64,000 bases of DNA, taken from contig NZ_JANUGW010000018.1 in NCBI RefSeq assembly GCF_024753285.1, positions 62,001 through 126,000 on the forward strand. Reading direction: 5' to 3'. The notes below the pieces were generated by a model. That model saw only the letters and a program-made list of their open reading frames with translations. It searched no databases and was not told the origin of the DNA. Source of the stretch: Massilia pinisoli (GTDB lineage: Bacteria; Pseudomonadota; Gammaproteobacteria; Burkholderiales; Burkholderiaceae_D). Shown one piece after another: positions 1-8,573 of the stretch (positions are counted from its first letter, which is position 1; each line of letters begins with the position of its first letter). A program made the translations under genes and the position numbers.

Positions 1-808
1 GCACAAGTGCCAAGCCCATGCCCGCGGAGACGAGGCTGACGATGGTCTGCATCTGGATCGCCTGCTGGCCGATCGCGGGCGTGATGCCGGCCGCGCGGAA
101 GCACGACAGGATGGCGTCGTGCAGCGCGGGCGAGATCTCGCGCGGGAAGATGATCAACGGTAGCGGCGGCAAATCCTGCAGCCGCACGGGCGCGCCCGGG
201 TGGAGGCCGCCGGACGTCGCGGCAGCGGCGGCGCGGCGCGAGGTCGTCGCGCGCGCGCGCGCGGGCGCCAGCGCGAGGCCCGCGGGCGCGCACAGGATCA
301 GCGGCTCGTCCAGGACCTTCATGTAGTCGAGCGCCGCGCGCGCGCGTTCGGGCAGCGGCGGAATCAACAAACCTGCATCGATACGGCCGCGCAGCAGCTC
401 GTCCACCTGCACGTCCGACGTCGCTTCCTGCAGCGACAGTTGCACGCCCGGATAGCGTTCGCTGTAGCGGCGCAGGAAAGGCGGCAGCACGCTGTAGTCG
501 GCCGACGTGATGAACGCGAGCGCCAGCCGTCCCGTCTCGCCGCTCGCGGCGCGCCGCGCCAGGTCCGGCAGCAGCGCGGCTTCAAGCAGGATGCGGCGGG
601 CTTCGGGGAGCAGGGCGCTGCCGGCCGGCGTCAGCGCGACCGTGCGGCGGTTGCGCAGGAACAGCGCGGTGCCGAGGCCATCTTCCAGCGCGGCGATCGC
701 CTGCGACAGTGGCGGTTGCGTCATGTGCAGGCGCGCGGCGGCGCGGCCGAAGTGCAATTCCTCGGCCACGGTGACGAAGTAGCGCAGCTGGCGCAATTCG
801 AGGTTCAT
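1..808 (-). CDS. LysR-family transcriptional regulator (3' end cut by window edge)
   Basis: Read leftwards from an ATG at 808, the frame opens with MNLELRQLRYFVTVAEELHF and the AAARLHMTQPPLSQ recognition helix, the classic LysR winged helix-turn-helix (residues about 4-63). The LysR substrate-binding domain follows; it is open to the window edge, so the C-terminus is missing. About 269 of the usual 290-310 residues are visible. It is divergent from ilvD, with 128 bp between the two start codons. Family habit is that a LysR protein controls its divergent neighbour, so regulation of ilvD is plausible but inferred. The effector is unknown. Confidence 0.9.
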   Translation of the reverse strand, partial: MNLELRQLRYFVTVAEELHFGRAAARLHMTQPPLSQAIAALEDGLGTALFLRNRRTVALTPAGSALLPEARRILLEAALLPDLARRAASGETGRLALAFITSADYSVLPPFLRRYSERYPGVQLSLQEATSDVQVDELLRGRIDAGLLIPPLPERARAALDYMKVLDEPLILCAPAGLALAPARARATTSRRAAAAATSGGLHPGAPVRLQDLPPLPLIIFPREISPALHDAILSCFRAAGITPAIGQQAIQMQTIVSLVSAGMGLALV

Positions 809-936
809 CGCGTTGTTCTTCCTATGAGTGGCATGGCTGTGATTCGCGCAGCATATCAGAAGCACGCGTGACGGCCCATTTGACGCGGACCGGCCCGCGC
901 GGCATGCTGGAAAAATCGTCCCATCAGGAGCCGACC

Positions 937-2622
937 ATGTCCGACCCAGCGCGCTACAACCGCCGTTCCCGCCACGTGACCGAAGGCGTCGCCCGCAGCC
1001 CGAACCGTTCGATGTACTACGCGATGGGTTATCAAAAGGCGGACTTCGACAAGCCGATGATCGGCGTCGCCAACGGCCATTCCACGATCACGCCGTGCAA
1101 CGCCGGCCTGCAGAAACTGGCCGATGCGGCCATCGCCACGATCCGCGATGCGGGCGCGAATCCGCAGGTGTTCGGTACGCCGACGATTTCGGACGGCATG
1201 TCGATGGGCACGGAGGGCATGAAGTTCTCGCTGATCTCGCGCGAGGTGATCGCCGACTGCATCGAGACGTGCGTCAACGGCCAGTGGATGGATGGCGTCG
1301 TCGTGATCGGCGGCTGCGACAAGAACATGCCGGGCGGGATGATCGCGCTGGCGCGCACGAACGTCCCCGGCATCTACGTGTACGGCGGCACGATCAAGCC
1401 CGGGCACTGGAAGGGCAAGGACCTGACGATCGTCTCCGCGTTCGAAGCCGTCGGCGAATTCACGGCGGGGCGCATGACCCAGGAAGATTTCGACGGCATC
1501 GAGCGCAACGCCTGTCCGTCGTCCGGCTCGTGCGGCGGCATGTACACGGCGAACACGATGTCGTCGTCGTTCGAGGCGCTCGGCATGTCGCTGCTGTACT
1601 CGTCGACGATGGCCAATCCTGACGACGAGAAAACGGAGTCGGCGGCGGAGTCCGCGCGCGTGCTCGTGGAAGCCGTCAAGCTCGACCTGAAGCCGCGCGA
1701 CATCATCACGCGACGATCCATCGAGAACGCTGTCGCCGTGATCATGGCGACCGGCGGCTCGACGAACGCCGTGCTGCACTACCTCGCCATCGCGCACGCG
1801 GCGGAAGTGGAGTGGACGATCGACGATTTCGAGACGATCCGCCGGAAGGTCCCCGTCATCTGCAATTTGAAGCCGTCGGGCGAGTACGTCGCGACGGACC
1901 TGCACCGCGCGGGTGGCATCCCGCAGGTCATGAAGTTGCTGCTGGATGCGGGCCTCCTGCACGGCGACTGCATCACCATCACCGGACGCACCCTGGCCGA
2001 GGAACTGGAACATGTGCCGTCCGCGCCGCCGGTAGGGCAGGATGTCATCCGGCCATTGGACCGCGCGCTGTACAAGGAAGGCCACCTCGCGATCTTGAAG
2101 GGCAATCTGTCGCCGGAAGGCTGCGTCGCGAAGATCTCGGGGCTGAAGAATCCCGTGATCACGGGGCCCGCGCGCGTGTTCGACGACGAGTACAGCGCGA
2201 TGGACACGATCCTCGCCAACCAGATCAACCCGGGCGACGTGCTCGTGCTGCGCTACCTGGGACCGCGCGGCGGCCCCGGCATGCCGGAAATGCTGGCGCC
2301 GACGGCGGCGCTGATCGGCAAGGGCCTCGGTGAATCCGTCGGGCTGATCACGGACGGGCGGTTTTCCGGCGGCACCTGGGGCATGGTCGTCGGGCACGTG
2401 GCGCCGGAAGCGTTCGAGGGCGGCACGATCGCGCTCGTGCAGGAAGGCGATTCGATCACGATCGACGCGCACCGCCAGCTGATCCAGCTGAACGTCCCGG
2501 ACGACGAGATCGCGTGCCGCCGCGCAGCCTGGGTGCGCCCGGCGCCGCGCTATACCAGCGGCGTGCTGGCCAAGTTCGCGGCACTGGCGCAGCCGGCCAG
2601 CAAGGGCGCCGTCACCTGCTGA
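937..2622 (+). CDS. ilvD: Dihydroxy-acid dehydratase
   Basis: Encodes 561 residues, the normal length for IlvD. It dehydrates 2,3-dihydroxyisovalerate and 2,3-dihydroxy-3-methylvalerate in valine, leucine and isoleucine synthesis in the cytoplasm. Three cysteines expected to hold the iron-sulfur cluster are visible: C54 (ITPCN), C127 (GGCDKNMPGG) and C199 (ACPSSGSCGG). The start at 937 is preceded by CAGGAG at 925-930. The frame stays open upstream to 868, but that extension has no ribosome site and is not conserved-looking. Monocistronic as far as visible; divergent from a LysR gene. Confidence 0.97.
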   Translation: MSDPARYNRRSRHVTEGVARSPNRSMYYAMGYQKADFDKPMIGVANGHSTITPCNAGLQKLADAAIATIRDAGANPQVFGTPTISDGMSMGTEGMKFSLISREVIADCIETCVNGQWMDGVVVIGGCDKNMPGGMIALARTNVPGIYVYGGTIKPGHWKGKDLTIVSAFEAVGEFTAGRMTQEDFDGIERNACPSSGSCGGMYTANTMSSSFEALGMSLLYSSTMANPDDEKTESAAESARVLVEAVKLDLKPRDIITRRSIENAVAVIMATGGSTNAVLHYLAIAHAAEVEWTIDDFETIRRKVPVICNLKPSGEYVATDLHRAGGIPQVMKLLLDAGLLHGDCITITGRTLAEELEHVPSAPPVGQDVIRPLDRALYKEGHLAILKGNLSPEGCVAKISGLKNPVITGPARVFDDEYSAMDTILANQINPGDVLVLRYLGPRGGPGMPEMLAPTAALIGKGLGESVGLITDGRFSGGTWGMVVGHVAPEAFEGGTIALVQEGDSITIDAHRQLIQLNVPDDEIACRRAAWVRPAPRYTSGVLAKFAALAQPASKGAVTC

Positions 2623-2707
2623 ACGGTTTCATACGCGCGGGGAACAGGCGCTATACGGCAGCTGGCATGTCCGATAACGAAGCGGGCGTGCTAAGCTGCC
2701 GGGCGCA

Positions 2708-2932
2708 TCACTTGCGCTTTCCGAAGCTCTGCTTCACGCGGTCCTTGCGGCGTTTTTCGTCGAGGTCGTGGGCCTTGCGCTTGTCGAGTCCCAGCATCTT
2801 TTCGATGAATTCGAACCAGATGAAGGCGACGGCCATCAGGCCGACGATCCACCACCAGGACAGTTCGGCGAAGCGCCAGACCTCGAAATAACGCAGGGCC
2901 ACAAGGGCAAGGATCAGGAGGATGAGAGGCAT
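2708..2932 (-). CDS. Small Trp-rich membrane protein (TIGR04438-like)
   Basis: A 74-residue protein starting MPLILLILALVALRYFEV. It has two hydrophobic segments (about residues 2-14 and 30-48) with a Trp-rich centre (SWWW), and a very basic C-terminal tail (KRRKDRVKQSFGKRK). Composition and length fit the small Trp-rich protein family of Betaproteobacteria; function unknown. The start at 2932 has a purine-rich leader; the longer reading from 3013 would add 27 non-hydrophobic residues across the intergenic region and is less likely. Divergent from the cytochrome c gene. Confidence 0.75.
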   Translation of the reverse strand: MPLILLILALVALRYFEVWRFAELSWWWIVGLMAVAFIWFEFIEKMLGLDKRKAHDLDEKRRKDRVKQSFGKRK

Positions 2933-3116
2933 GGTATTCCTATGTGTATTGCTTTCCCGGACCATGTTACAACAATGATGCTGTGAAACAACGGATTCCT
3001 GCCATCCGGTCAACGGAAATATGTATCAGCCGTTACCGAATATGTCCACGCCGCCACAGGCGGGGAAACACGATAGAATCGGATTATTAGAAACGCCCCC
3101 AACTGGAGATTAGCTG

Positions 3117-3431
3117 ATGAAACGTTCCCTGATGTTGTTTGTTGCTGTCGCTGCCGTCGCATCGACCAGCGCGTTCGCGCAGGACGCCGCCGCCCTGGCG
3201 AAATCGAAGAACTGCCTGGCGTGCCACGCCGTGCAGACCAAGCTGGTGGGCCCGGCGTACAAGGACGTCGCCGCCAAATACGCAGGCCAGAAGGATGCCG
3301 AAGGCAAGCTGGTCCAGAAGGTCATGAAGGGCGGCTCGGGCGTCTGGGGTCCGGTGCCGATGCCGGCCAACCCGCAGGTCAGCGAAGCGGAAGCCCATAC
3401 GCTCGTGAAGTGGGTGCTGGCGCAGAAGTAA
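3117..3431 (+). CDS. Periplasmic class I cytochrome c
   Basis: A 104-residue precursor with a signal peptide (cleavage after AFA, residue 21). It has one haem-binding motif, C33-L-A-C36-H37, and a likely distal ligand M82 in PVPMPAN. Size and the GPAYKDVAAKY segment resemble cytochrome c551/c552 electron carriers of the periplasm. CTGGAG lies just before the ATG at 3117. It is a single gene followed at once by a strong terminator. Probably carries electrons to a terminal oxidase or reductase; the partner cannot be told from here. Confidence 0.93.
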   Translation: MKRSLMLFVAVAAVASTSAFAQDAAALAKSKNCLACHAVQTKLVGPAYKDVAAKYAGQKDAEGKLVQKVMKGGSGVWGPVPMPANPQVSEAEAHTLVKWVLAQK

Positions 3432-3446
3432 TCTGCGACCGATGCA

Positions 3447-3478
3447 AAAAAAACGCGCCACTCGTGGCGCGTTTTTTG
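3447..3478 (+). terminator. Rho-independent terminator of the cytochrome c gene
   Basis: A nine-pair stem (AACGCGCCA / TGGCGCGTT) with a CTCG loop runs into six T residues. It ends where the inverted-repeat element begins. Confidence 0.9.
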
Positions 3479-3588
3479 TAGGGTGGGCTGCTTGCCGCCC
3501 ACGCGGTGATACGCAGCGGCGCCGATGCCGTGCACGTGATCGGAGCCACCAACAATCGCCGCGTGGACGGCGGAGCCGTCCACCCTAC
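3478..3588. repeat. REP/BIME-like palindromic intergenic element
   Basis: About 111 bp bounded by GTAGGGTGG and its inverse CCACCCTAC. Each end carries a hairpin: the right one is perfect (GTGGACGGC / GCCGTCCAC, 9 bp), the left one imperfect (GGGCTGC / GCCGCCC). The arms also end alike (CCACGCGG / CCGCGTGG). No open frame fits. Two opposed hairpins between two genes is the layout of REP/BIME elements mobilised by RAYT transposases; no such transposase is in this window and I found no second copy here. Confidence 0.7.
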
Positions 3589-3593
3589 GTCGC

Positions 3594-4730
3594 TCAGCGG
3601 ATGACGTCCAGCTTCGTGCGCTTGCCGCCCCGGTACGTGAACAAGGTCAGCGCGCCGTCCTTGATGTCGCCGTTGGCATCGAACTGGATCGTGCCGGTCA
3701 CGCCCTCGTAGCGGATGTTCTTGAGGACCGGCAGGTACTTCGCGGGATCGGCCGAGCCGGCGTCGTGCATGGCCTTCGCCATCACCATCACGGAGTCGTA
3801 GACGTACGGCGCGTACAGCTGCACGTTCATGTTGAACTTCTGCTTGTAGCGCGCGCGGAAGTCGTCCATGACCTTTTCCTGCGGACCCTTGACGCCGCCC
3901 GCTTCCGCGCAATACACGTGGTTCTCGCCGAGGCCGTCGCCGGCCAGGCCGCCCAGCGCGTCCGTGCACATGCCGTCGCCGCCCATGAACACGGCGTTGA
4001 TGCCGAGGGCTTTCATCTGCTTGAGCATCGGGCCCGCGACGGAGTCCATGCCGCCGAAGAAGATCAGGTCCGGCTTCTTCCCTTTGATCGACGTGAGGAT
4101 CGCCGTGTAGTCGGTGGCCGTCGCGCTCGTGAATTCGCGGCCCACGACCTTGATGCCCGGCTTTTTCAGGCCCTTCGCGAATTCGTCCGCCACGCCCTGG
4201 CCGTAGGTGGTGCGGTCGTCGATGATGGCGATGTTCTTCGCGTGCAGCGTGTCGATCGCATACTTGCTCAGCGTCTTGCCCAGCTTGGCGTCGCTGGCGA
4301 CGACGCGGAACGCGCCGGGGAAGTGCTGGGTTGTGTAGACGGGCGCCGTCGTGGCGGGCGAGATCTGCACGATGCCGGCGTCGTTGTAGATCCTCGACGC
4401 GGGCACCGTCGTGCCGGAATTCAGGTGGCCGATGACGCCGTTCACCTTCGCGTCGACGAGTTTCTGTGCGACCGCAGTGCCCTGCTTGGGATCGGCGCCG
4501 TCGTCCTCGGAAATCAGCTGCAACGTGGCCTTCTTGCCGTTCAGCGTGAAGCCTTTCGCGTTGAGCTCGTCGATCGCCATGCGCGCGGCGTTCTCGTTGT
4601 CCTTGCCGAGGTGGGCGCTGGGGCCGGAAATCGGCGCGACGTGGCCGATCTTGACGACTTGCTGCGCGCCGGCCGTGCCCGCGAAGGCGAGGGCGATGGC
4701 GAAGGGGATGAGTTTCGTAGTGACCTGCAT
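3594..4730 (-). CDS. ABC transporter substrate-binding protein, branched-chain amino acid type
   Basis: A 378-residue periplasmic binding protein of the LivJ/LivK (type 1 periplasmic fold) family, with signal peptide MQVTTKLIPFAIALAFAGTAGAQ and the typical opening VVKIGHVAPISGPSAHLGKDNENAARMAIDELN. The start at 4730 is preceded by GGAGAGAAC; the open frame upstream to 4862 lacks a ribosome site and would bury the signal peptide. No permease or ATPase genes are adjacent, so it is an orphan binding protein here. Ligand is likely a branched-chain or related amino acid, but not certain. Confidence 0.92.
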   Translation of the reverse strand: MQVTTKLIPFAIALAFAGTAGAQQVVKIGHVAPISGPSAHLGKDNENAARMAIDELNAKGFTLNGKKATLQLISEDDGADPKQGTAVAQKLVDAKVNGVIGHLNSGTTVPASRIYNDAGIVQISPATTAPVYTTQHFPGAFRVVASDAKLGKTLSKYAIDTLHAKNIAIIDDRTTYGQGVADEFAKGLKKPGIKVVGREFTSATATDYTAILTSIKGKKPDLIFFGGMDSVAGPMLKQMKALGINAVFMGGDGMCTDALGGLAGDGLGENHVYCAEAGGVKGPQEKVMDDFRARYKQKFNMNVQLYAPYVYDSVMVMAKAMHDAGSADPAKYLPVLKNIRYEGVTGTIQFDANGDIKDGALTLFTYRGGKRTKLDVIR

Positions 4731-4907
4731 GTTCTCTCCAAGATGGAATAGGGCAGCTTGCGGAATAGGGCAGCTTGTTGCCGCGTGTTGTGTGCGCAAG
4801 GCAAAGTTACCTGAAATTGCCGCCGGCGCAAAGTGTTCCGGACGAGAGACACGGCATTGCACGCCGATGGCGCGGCAGGTTTACGAATGATGCGCCGAAC
4901 GGTGCGC

Positions 4908-5279
4908 TCAGTCGCGCGTGCGCAGGTGCGCCAGTTCCTGCGCGACGGCGCGCGCGACGACCTGTTCGACCGTCACCTGCAACCCGTCGCGCAGTTCCGT
5001 CGCCAGCCGCGTCACGACGGCGTCCAGCACGGGCGCCATGCCCGTACGGACCTGGTCTTCAAGCACCAGTTCCACGCGGTCCTGCAGGCGGTCGAGCACG
5101 CGCGCGACGAGACGTTCCTCGAGCGCGCGCCAGGCCTCGTCGTCGAGTTCGCGCGGCGCGGTGCCGTCTTCGACCTTGGCTTCGGCCTGCGGGGCGGGCG
5201 CTTCGGGCGCCGGCGCGGTCTCGGCCACGACCTCGGTCAGGACGGGAATGCTTGCGTCGTTGAAGGGAATGTCGCTCAT
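4908..5279 (-). CDS. DUF2486-like small acidic protein
   Basis: A 123-residue protein opening MSDIPFNDASIPVLTEVV, then an Ala/Pro/Glu linker (about 20-40), then a long amphipathic helical region (about 45-120) rich in Leu, Val, Arg and Glu. The opening motif and position next to holC resemble the DUF2486 family known from Burkholderia; that identification is from memory. Its ATG overlaps the holC stop by 4 bp, so translation is probably coupled. Function unknown; no signal peptide or membrane segment. Confidence 0.7.
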   Translation of the reverse strand: MSDIPFNDASIPVLTEVVAETAPAPEAPAPQAEAKVEDGTAPRELDDEAWRALEERLVARVLDRLQDRVELVLEDQVRTGMAPVLDAVVTRLATELRDGLQVTVEQVVARAVAQELAHLRTRD

Positions 5280-5701
5280 GACTGGCCCGCCACGAAGTGG
5301 GTCAATTGATAGGACTGCTTCTTGTACGCGACGTAGCGCGCGCGGCCGGCGGCGGCGTCTTCCTCATCCGTCGAGATGATCTCGAACACGCGCGCGAACC
5401 GCTCGAAGCCGGCCGGCGTGCGGCGCGTGAGGTTCACGAGCATGTCGCGGTGCGGCAGCTCGGCGTTCTCGTCGACCGTGACGATGACGGGCGTTTCCGG
5501 CGCGAGCGGATCGCCGGCCATCACGTGCGGGATGAAGTCGGTGCCGGACAAGGTCCACAGCGCCTCGTTCAGGGCTTCGGCCTGGGCCGGGCTGTCGGCC
5601 AGCAGGACGAGCTTCGCGCGCGCCGCGTACGCCTTGCGCGCGAGACGGCACACGTAGCTGAGCTTGTCGGGGATGTTGGTATGGAAGTCGATCCGGGTCA
5701 T
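5276..5701 (-). CDS. holC: DNA polymerase III subunit chi
   Basis: A 141-residue cytoplasmic protein, MTRIDFHTNIPDKLSYVCRLARKAY, matching HolC in length and pattern. Chi pairs with psi in the clamp-loader complex and contacts SSB during replication. The HolC-like FIPHVMAGDP and P-rimmed VIVTVDENAE stretches are present. It starts 13 bp after the glutaredoxin-like gene and overlaps the next gene by ATGA, so it is in the middle of a minus-strand operon. Confidence 0.92.
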   Translation of the reverse strand: MTRIDFHTNIPDKLSYVCRLARKAYAARAKLVLLADSPAQAEALNEALWTLSGTDFIPHVMAGDPLAPETPVIVTVDENAELPHRDMLVNLTRRTPAGFERFARVFEIISTDEEDAAAGRARYVAYKKQSYQLTHFVAGQS

Positions 5702-5714
5702 GGCGGTCGGGTCA

Positions 5715-6389
5715 TCAGAACTGGAAATCCGGCTTGGACGGCTTCGGCGCCGGCGGCGTGGGCGGCTGGCGCGGCTGTTGCCGCTCCGCTTGCGCCGCGG
5801 CCGCATCGGGCGCGGGCGCCGGTGGCTCATGGGGCGGCGGTGCCGGCAGGGCGGCTGGTGCGGCTGCTTCGGCGGTCCCGGTCTGGTAGCCGGGCGGCAG
5901 CATCGTCTTGCGGGGGTATGACGCGGAATCGAGCGCTTCGTTCCACGTGTCGGCCGCAAAGCCCGTCACCTGGCGGCTGCCGACGACGAGCAGCGGCAGC
6001 TCGTCCTTGCCGCCGATGCGGTGCAGCTGCTGCTGGTCTTCGGCCGTCGTCACGGTCTTTTCCGCGAACGGGATGCCGCGCGCGCGCAGCAGGGCGCGGC
6101 CCTGGTCGCAGGCGCCGCAGCGCGTCGTCGTGTACAACGTGACGGGATGGCTGCGCACGGCGCGCGCGAGTTCGTACGGCAGCGCGGGCGCCACGTCCGG
6201 CTGGTTGTCCGGGCGCAGCGCCTTGGCCTGGCCCGTCGGCGGCGGCCTGTCGCTGTAGTGGATGACGCCGGCGGCATCCTTCCACTTGTACATCTGCCCC
6301 TGCGCGGCGGCGGCGCCGGCGGCGAGGACGAGCAGCGCGGCGCACAGGCGCGCACCGGCGCGCCGTCGTCGTCCGCCCGCTGCGTTCAT
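5715..6389 (-). CDS. Exported DUF4124-glutaredoxin fusion protein
   Basis: About 224 residues: a basic n-region (GGRRRRAGAR) with a hydrophobic signal segment to about residue 30; a DUF4124 domain (MYKWKDAAGVIHYSDRPP, 33-50); a glutaredoxin/thioredoxin-like domain with C91-G-A-C94 and LYTTTRCGACDQG; and a Pro/Ala-rich tail ending DFQF. It probably does thiol-disulfide chemistry in the periplasm or at the envelope. An alternative ATG three codons upstream (6398) is possible. It lies 19 bp after prlC. Confidence 0.8.
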   Translation of the reverse strand: MNAAGGRRRRAGARLCAALLVLAAGAAAAQGQMYKWKDAAGVIHYSDRPPPTGQAKALRPDNQPDVAPALPYELARAVRSHPVTLYTTTRCGACDQGRALLRARGIPFAEKTVTTAEDQQQLHRIGGKDELPLLVVGSRQVTGFAADTWNEALDSASYPRKTMLPPGYQTGTAEAAAPAALPAPPPHEPPAPAPDAAAAQAERQQPRQPPTPPAPKPSKPDFQF

Positions 6390-6408
6390 CCGTTCCATGC
6401 CGTCGTGC

Positions 6409-8511
6409 TCAGGACTGCATCCCGTTGTGACGGAGCAGCGCGTCGATCTTGGGCTCGCGGCCGCGGAAGGCCTTGAACGATTCGAGCGCCGGGCGCGAAC
6501 CGCCCACGGCCAGGATCTCGCGGTGGAAGCGCTTGCCCGTCTCGTCGAGCAGCGATCCGCCGCCCGCTTCGACGGCTTCCTCGAACGCGGCATACGCGTC
6601 CGCCGACAGCACCTCGGCCCATTTGTAGCTGTAGTAGCCGGCCGCGTAACCGCCCGCGAAGATGTGGCCGAACGAATGCTGGAAGCGGTTGAACGACGGC
6701 GGGATCAGCACGGAGAACTTGGTGCGCACCTCGTCGACGAGGTCCTGCACGGTCTTCTGGCTGGTCGGGTCGAAGTCGTAGTGCAGGTGCATGTCGATCA
6801 GCGAGAACTCGACCTGGCGCAGCGTCTGCATCCCGGACTGGAAGTTCTTCGCCGCGAGCATCTTGTCGTACAGCGCGCGCGGCAGCGGCTCGCCCGTCTT
6901 CACGTGCGCCGTCATGCCTTGCAGGACGTCCCACTCCCAGCAGAAGTTTTCCATGAATTGCGACGGCAGCTCGACGGCATCCCATTCGACGCCCGAAATG
7001 CCCGAGACGGACAGCTCGTCCACTTCCGTCAGCATGTGGTGCAGGCCGTGGCCGAATTCGTGGAAGAGGGTGGTGACTTCGTCGTGCGTAAACAGCGACG
7101 GCTGCAGCTTGCCGTCGACTTCCGCCGGCGGCGTGAAGTTGCAGGTGAGGTAGGCGATCGGCGTCTGGACGATGCCGCCCGTCGTCAGGCGACGGCCGCG
7201 CGCGTCGTCCATCCACGCGCCCTGGCCTTTGCCCGGCCGCGCGTACAGGTCCAGATAGAACTGGCCGATCAGTTGCCCGTTCTTTTCGATGCGATAGAAG
7301 CGCACGTCCGGATGCCAGACGGGCGCGTCGTCCGGCGAAATCGTCACGTCGAACAGTTTGGAGATCAGGCCGAACAGGCCTGCGACGACCTTCGGCTCCG
7401 GGAAGTACTCTTTGACTTCCTGCGCGGAGAACGCATAGCGTTTTTCGCGCAGTTTTTCCGATGCGTACGCGACGTCCCACGCCTGCATGTCGGCGATGCC
7501 CAGTTCGTCCATCGCGAACGCGCGCAGCTCGGCGAGGTCCTTCTCGGCGTACGGGCGCGCGCGGCGCGCGAGGTCTTCCAGGAACTCGATCACGTGTTCC
7601 GGCGTCTCGGCCATCTTCGGTTCCAGCGAGACGTGCGCGAAGCTCTGGAAGTCGAGCAGCTTCGCTTCCTCGTCGCGCAGTTTCAGGAGCTGGGCGATAT
7701 TGCCCGTGTTGTCCCATTTCTCCAGCTCGGAGAACACGGCGCCCATCTCGGACGCCTTGGTGGCGTTGGCGCGGTAGATCTGTTCGCGCAGGTCGCGCTT
7801 GTCGGCGAATTGCAGGATCGGGAAGTACGAGGGGAAGTGCAGGCTGAATTGCCAGCCCGTCTTGCTTTGGCCGGCAGTGCCGGCCCGTTCCGCCGCCGCG
7901 CGGGCGGCGGCCTTCACGTCGTCCGGCAGGCCGGCCAGGTCGGCTTCGTCGGCGACGAGCAATTTAAAGTCGTTGGTCGCGTCGAGCACGTTTTCCGAGA
8001 AGCGCGTGGACAGCTTGGCCTGCTCTTCCTGGATCTCGGCGAAGCGTTCCTTCTGCTTTTCCGGCAGCTCGGCGCCGCCCAGGCGGAAGTCGCGCAGGGC
8101 GTTCTCGACGATGCGCTTGCGCGCCGGCGCCAGGTTCGCGAAGTCGGCGCTCGCGCGCAGTTGCTTGTATTTGTCGAACAGCGCCTCGTTCTGGCCCAGC
8201 TCCGTCCAGAACTCGGTGATCTTCGGCTGGTTCTCGTTGTAGGTAACGCGGAGCTCGGGCGTGTCCATCACGTGGTTCAGGTGGTTGACGATGCCCCAGG
8301 CGCGGCCCAGGCGTTCCGTCGCTTCCTCGAGCGGGACGACGAAGTTGTCCCACGTGACCGGGCCGTCGGCCGGTGCCTCGGCCTTCGTCACGGCGGTGCG
8401 CGCTTCCGCGATCAGCTGCTCGATCGCGGGCGTCACGTGCTCGGGACGGATCAGGTCGAAGCGGGGCAGGCCCGAAAAGTCGAGGAGGGGATTGGTCGTT
8501 TCGGTCGTCAT
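6409..8511 (-). CDS. prlC: Oligopeptidase A (M3 family zinc peptidase)
   Basis: A 700-residue cytoplasmic metallopeptidase. The M3 zinc motif HEFGH is at H484-E485-H488 in TLFHEFGHGLHHML, and the rest matches oligopeptidase A / PrlC along its whole length (opening NPLLDFSGLPRFDLIRPEHV, ending ALLRHNGMQS). It degrades short peptides such as cleaved signal peptides. It sits 62 bp downstream of folD and heads a closely spaced run of genes. Confidence 0.96.
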   Translation of the reverse strand: MTTETTNPLLDFSGLPRFDLIRPEHVTPAIEQLIAEARTAVTKAEAPADGPVTWDNFVVPLEEATERLGRAWGIVNHLNHVMDTPELRVTYNENQPKITEFWTELGQNEALFDKYKQLRASADFANLAPARKRIVENALRDFRLGGAELPEKQKERFAEIQEEQAKLSTRFSENVLDATNDFKLLVADEADLAGLPDDVKAAARAAAERAGTAGQSKTGWQFSLHFPSYFPILQFADKRDLREQIYRANATKASEMGAVFSELEKWDNTGNIAQLLKLRDEEAKLLDFQSFAHVSLEPKMAETPEHVIEFLEDLARRARPYAEKDLAELRAFAMDELGIADMQAWDVAYASEKLREKRYAFSAQEVKEYFPEPKVVAGLFGLISKLFDVTISPDDAPVWHPDVRFYRIEKNGQLIGQFYLDLYARPGKGQGAWMDDARGRRLTTGGIVQTPIAYLTCNFTPPAEVDGKLQPSLFTHDEVTTLFHEFGHGLHHMLTEVDELSVSGISGVEWDAVELPSQFMENFCWEWDVLQGMTAHVKTGEPLPRALYDKMLAAKNFQSGMQTLRQVEFSLIDMHLHYDFDPTSQKTVQDLVDEVRTKFSVLIPPSFNRFQHSFGHIFAGGYAAGYYSYKWAEVLSADAYAAFEEAVEAGGGSLLDETGKRFHREILAVGGSRPALESFKAFRGREPKIDALLRHNGMQS

Positions 8512-8573
8512 GGTTCGCTTCCTTGTGTATTCAATCTCACCGCCATCTTACCCGGGCCGGCCATTTCGGGCAT

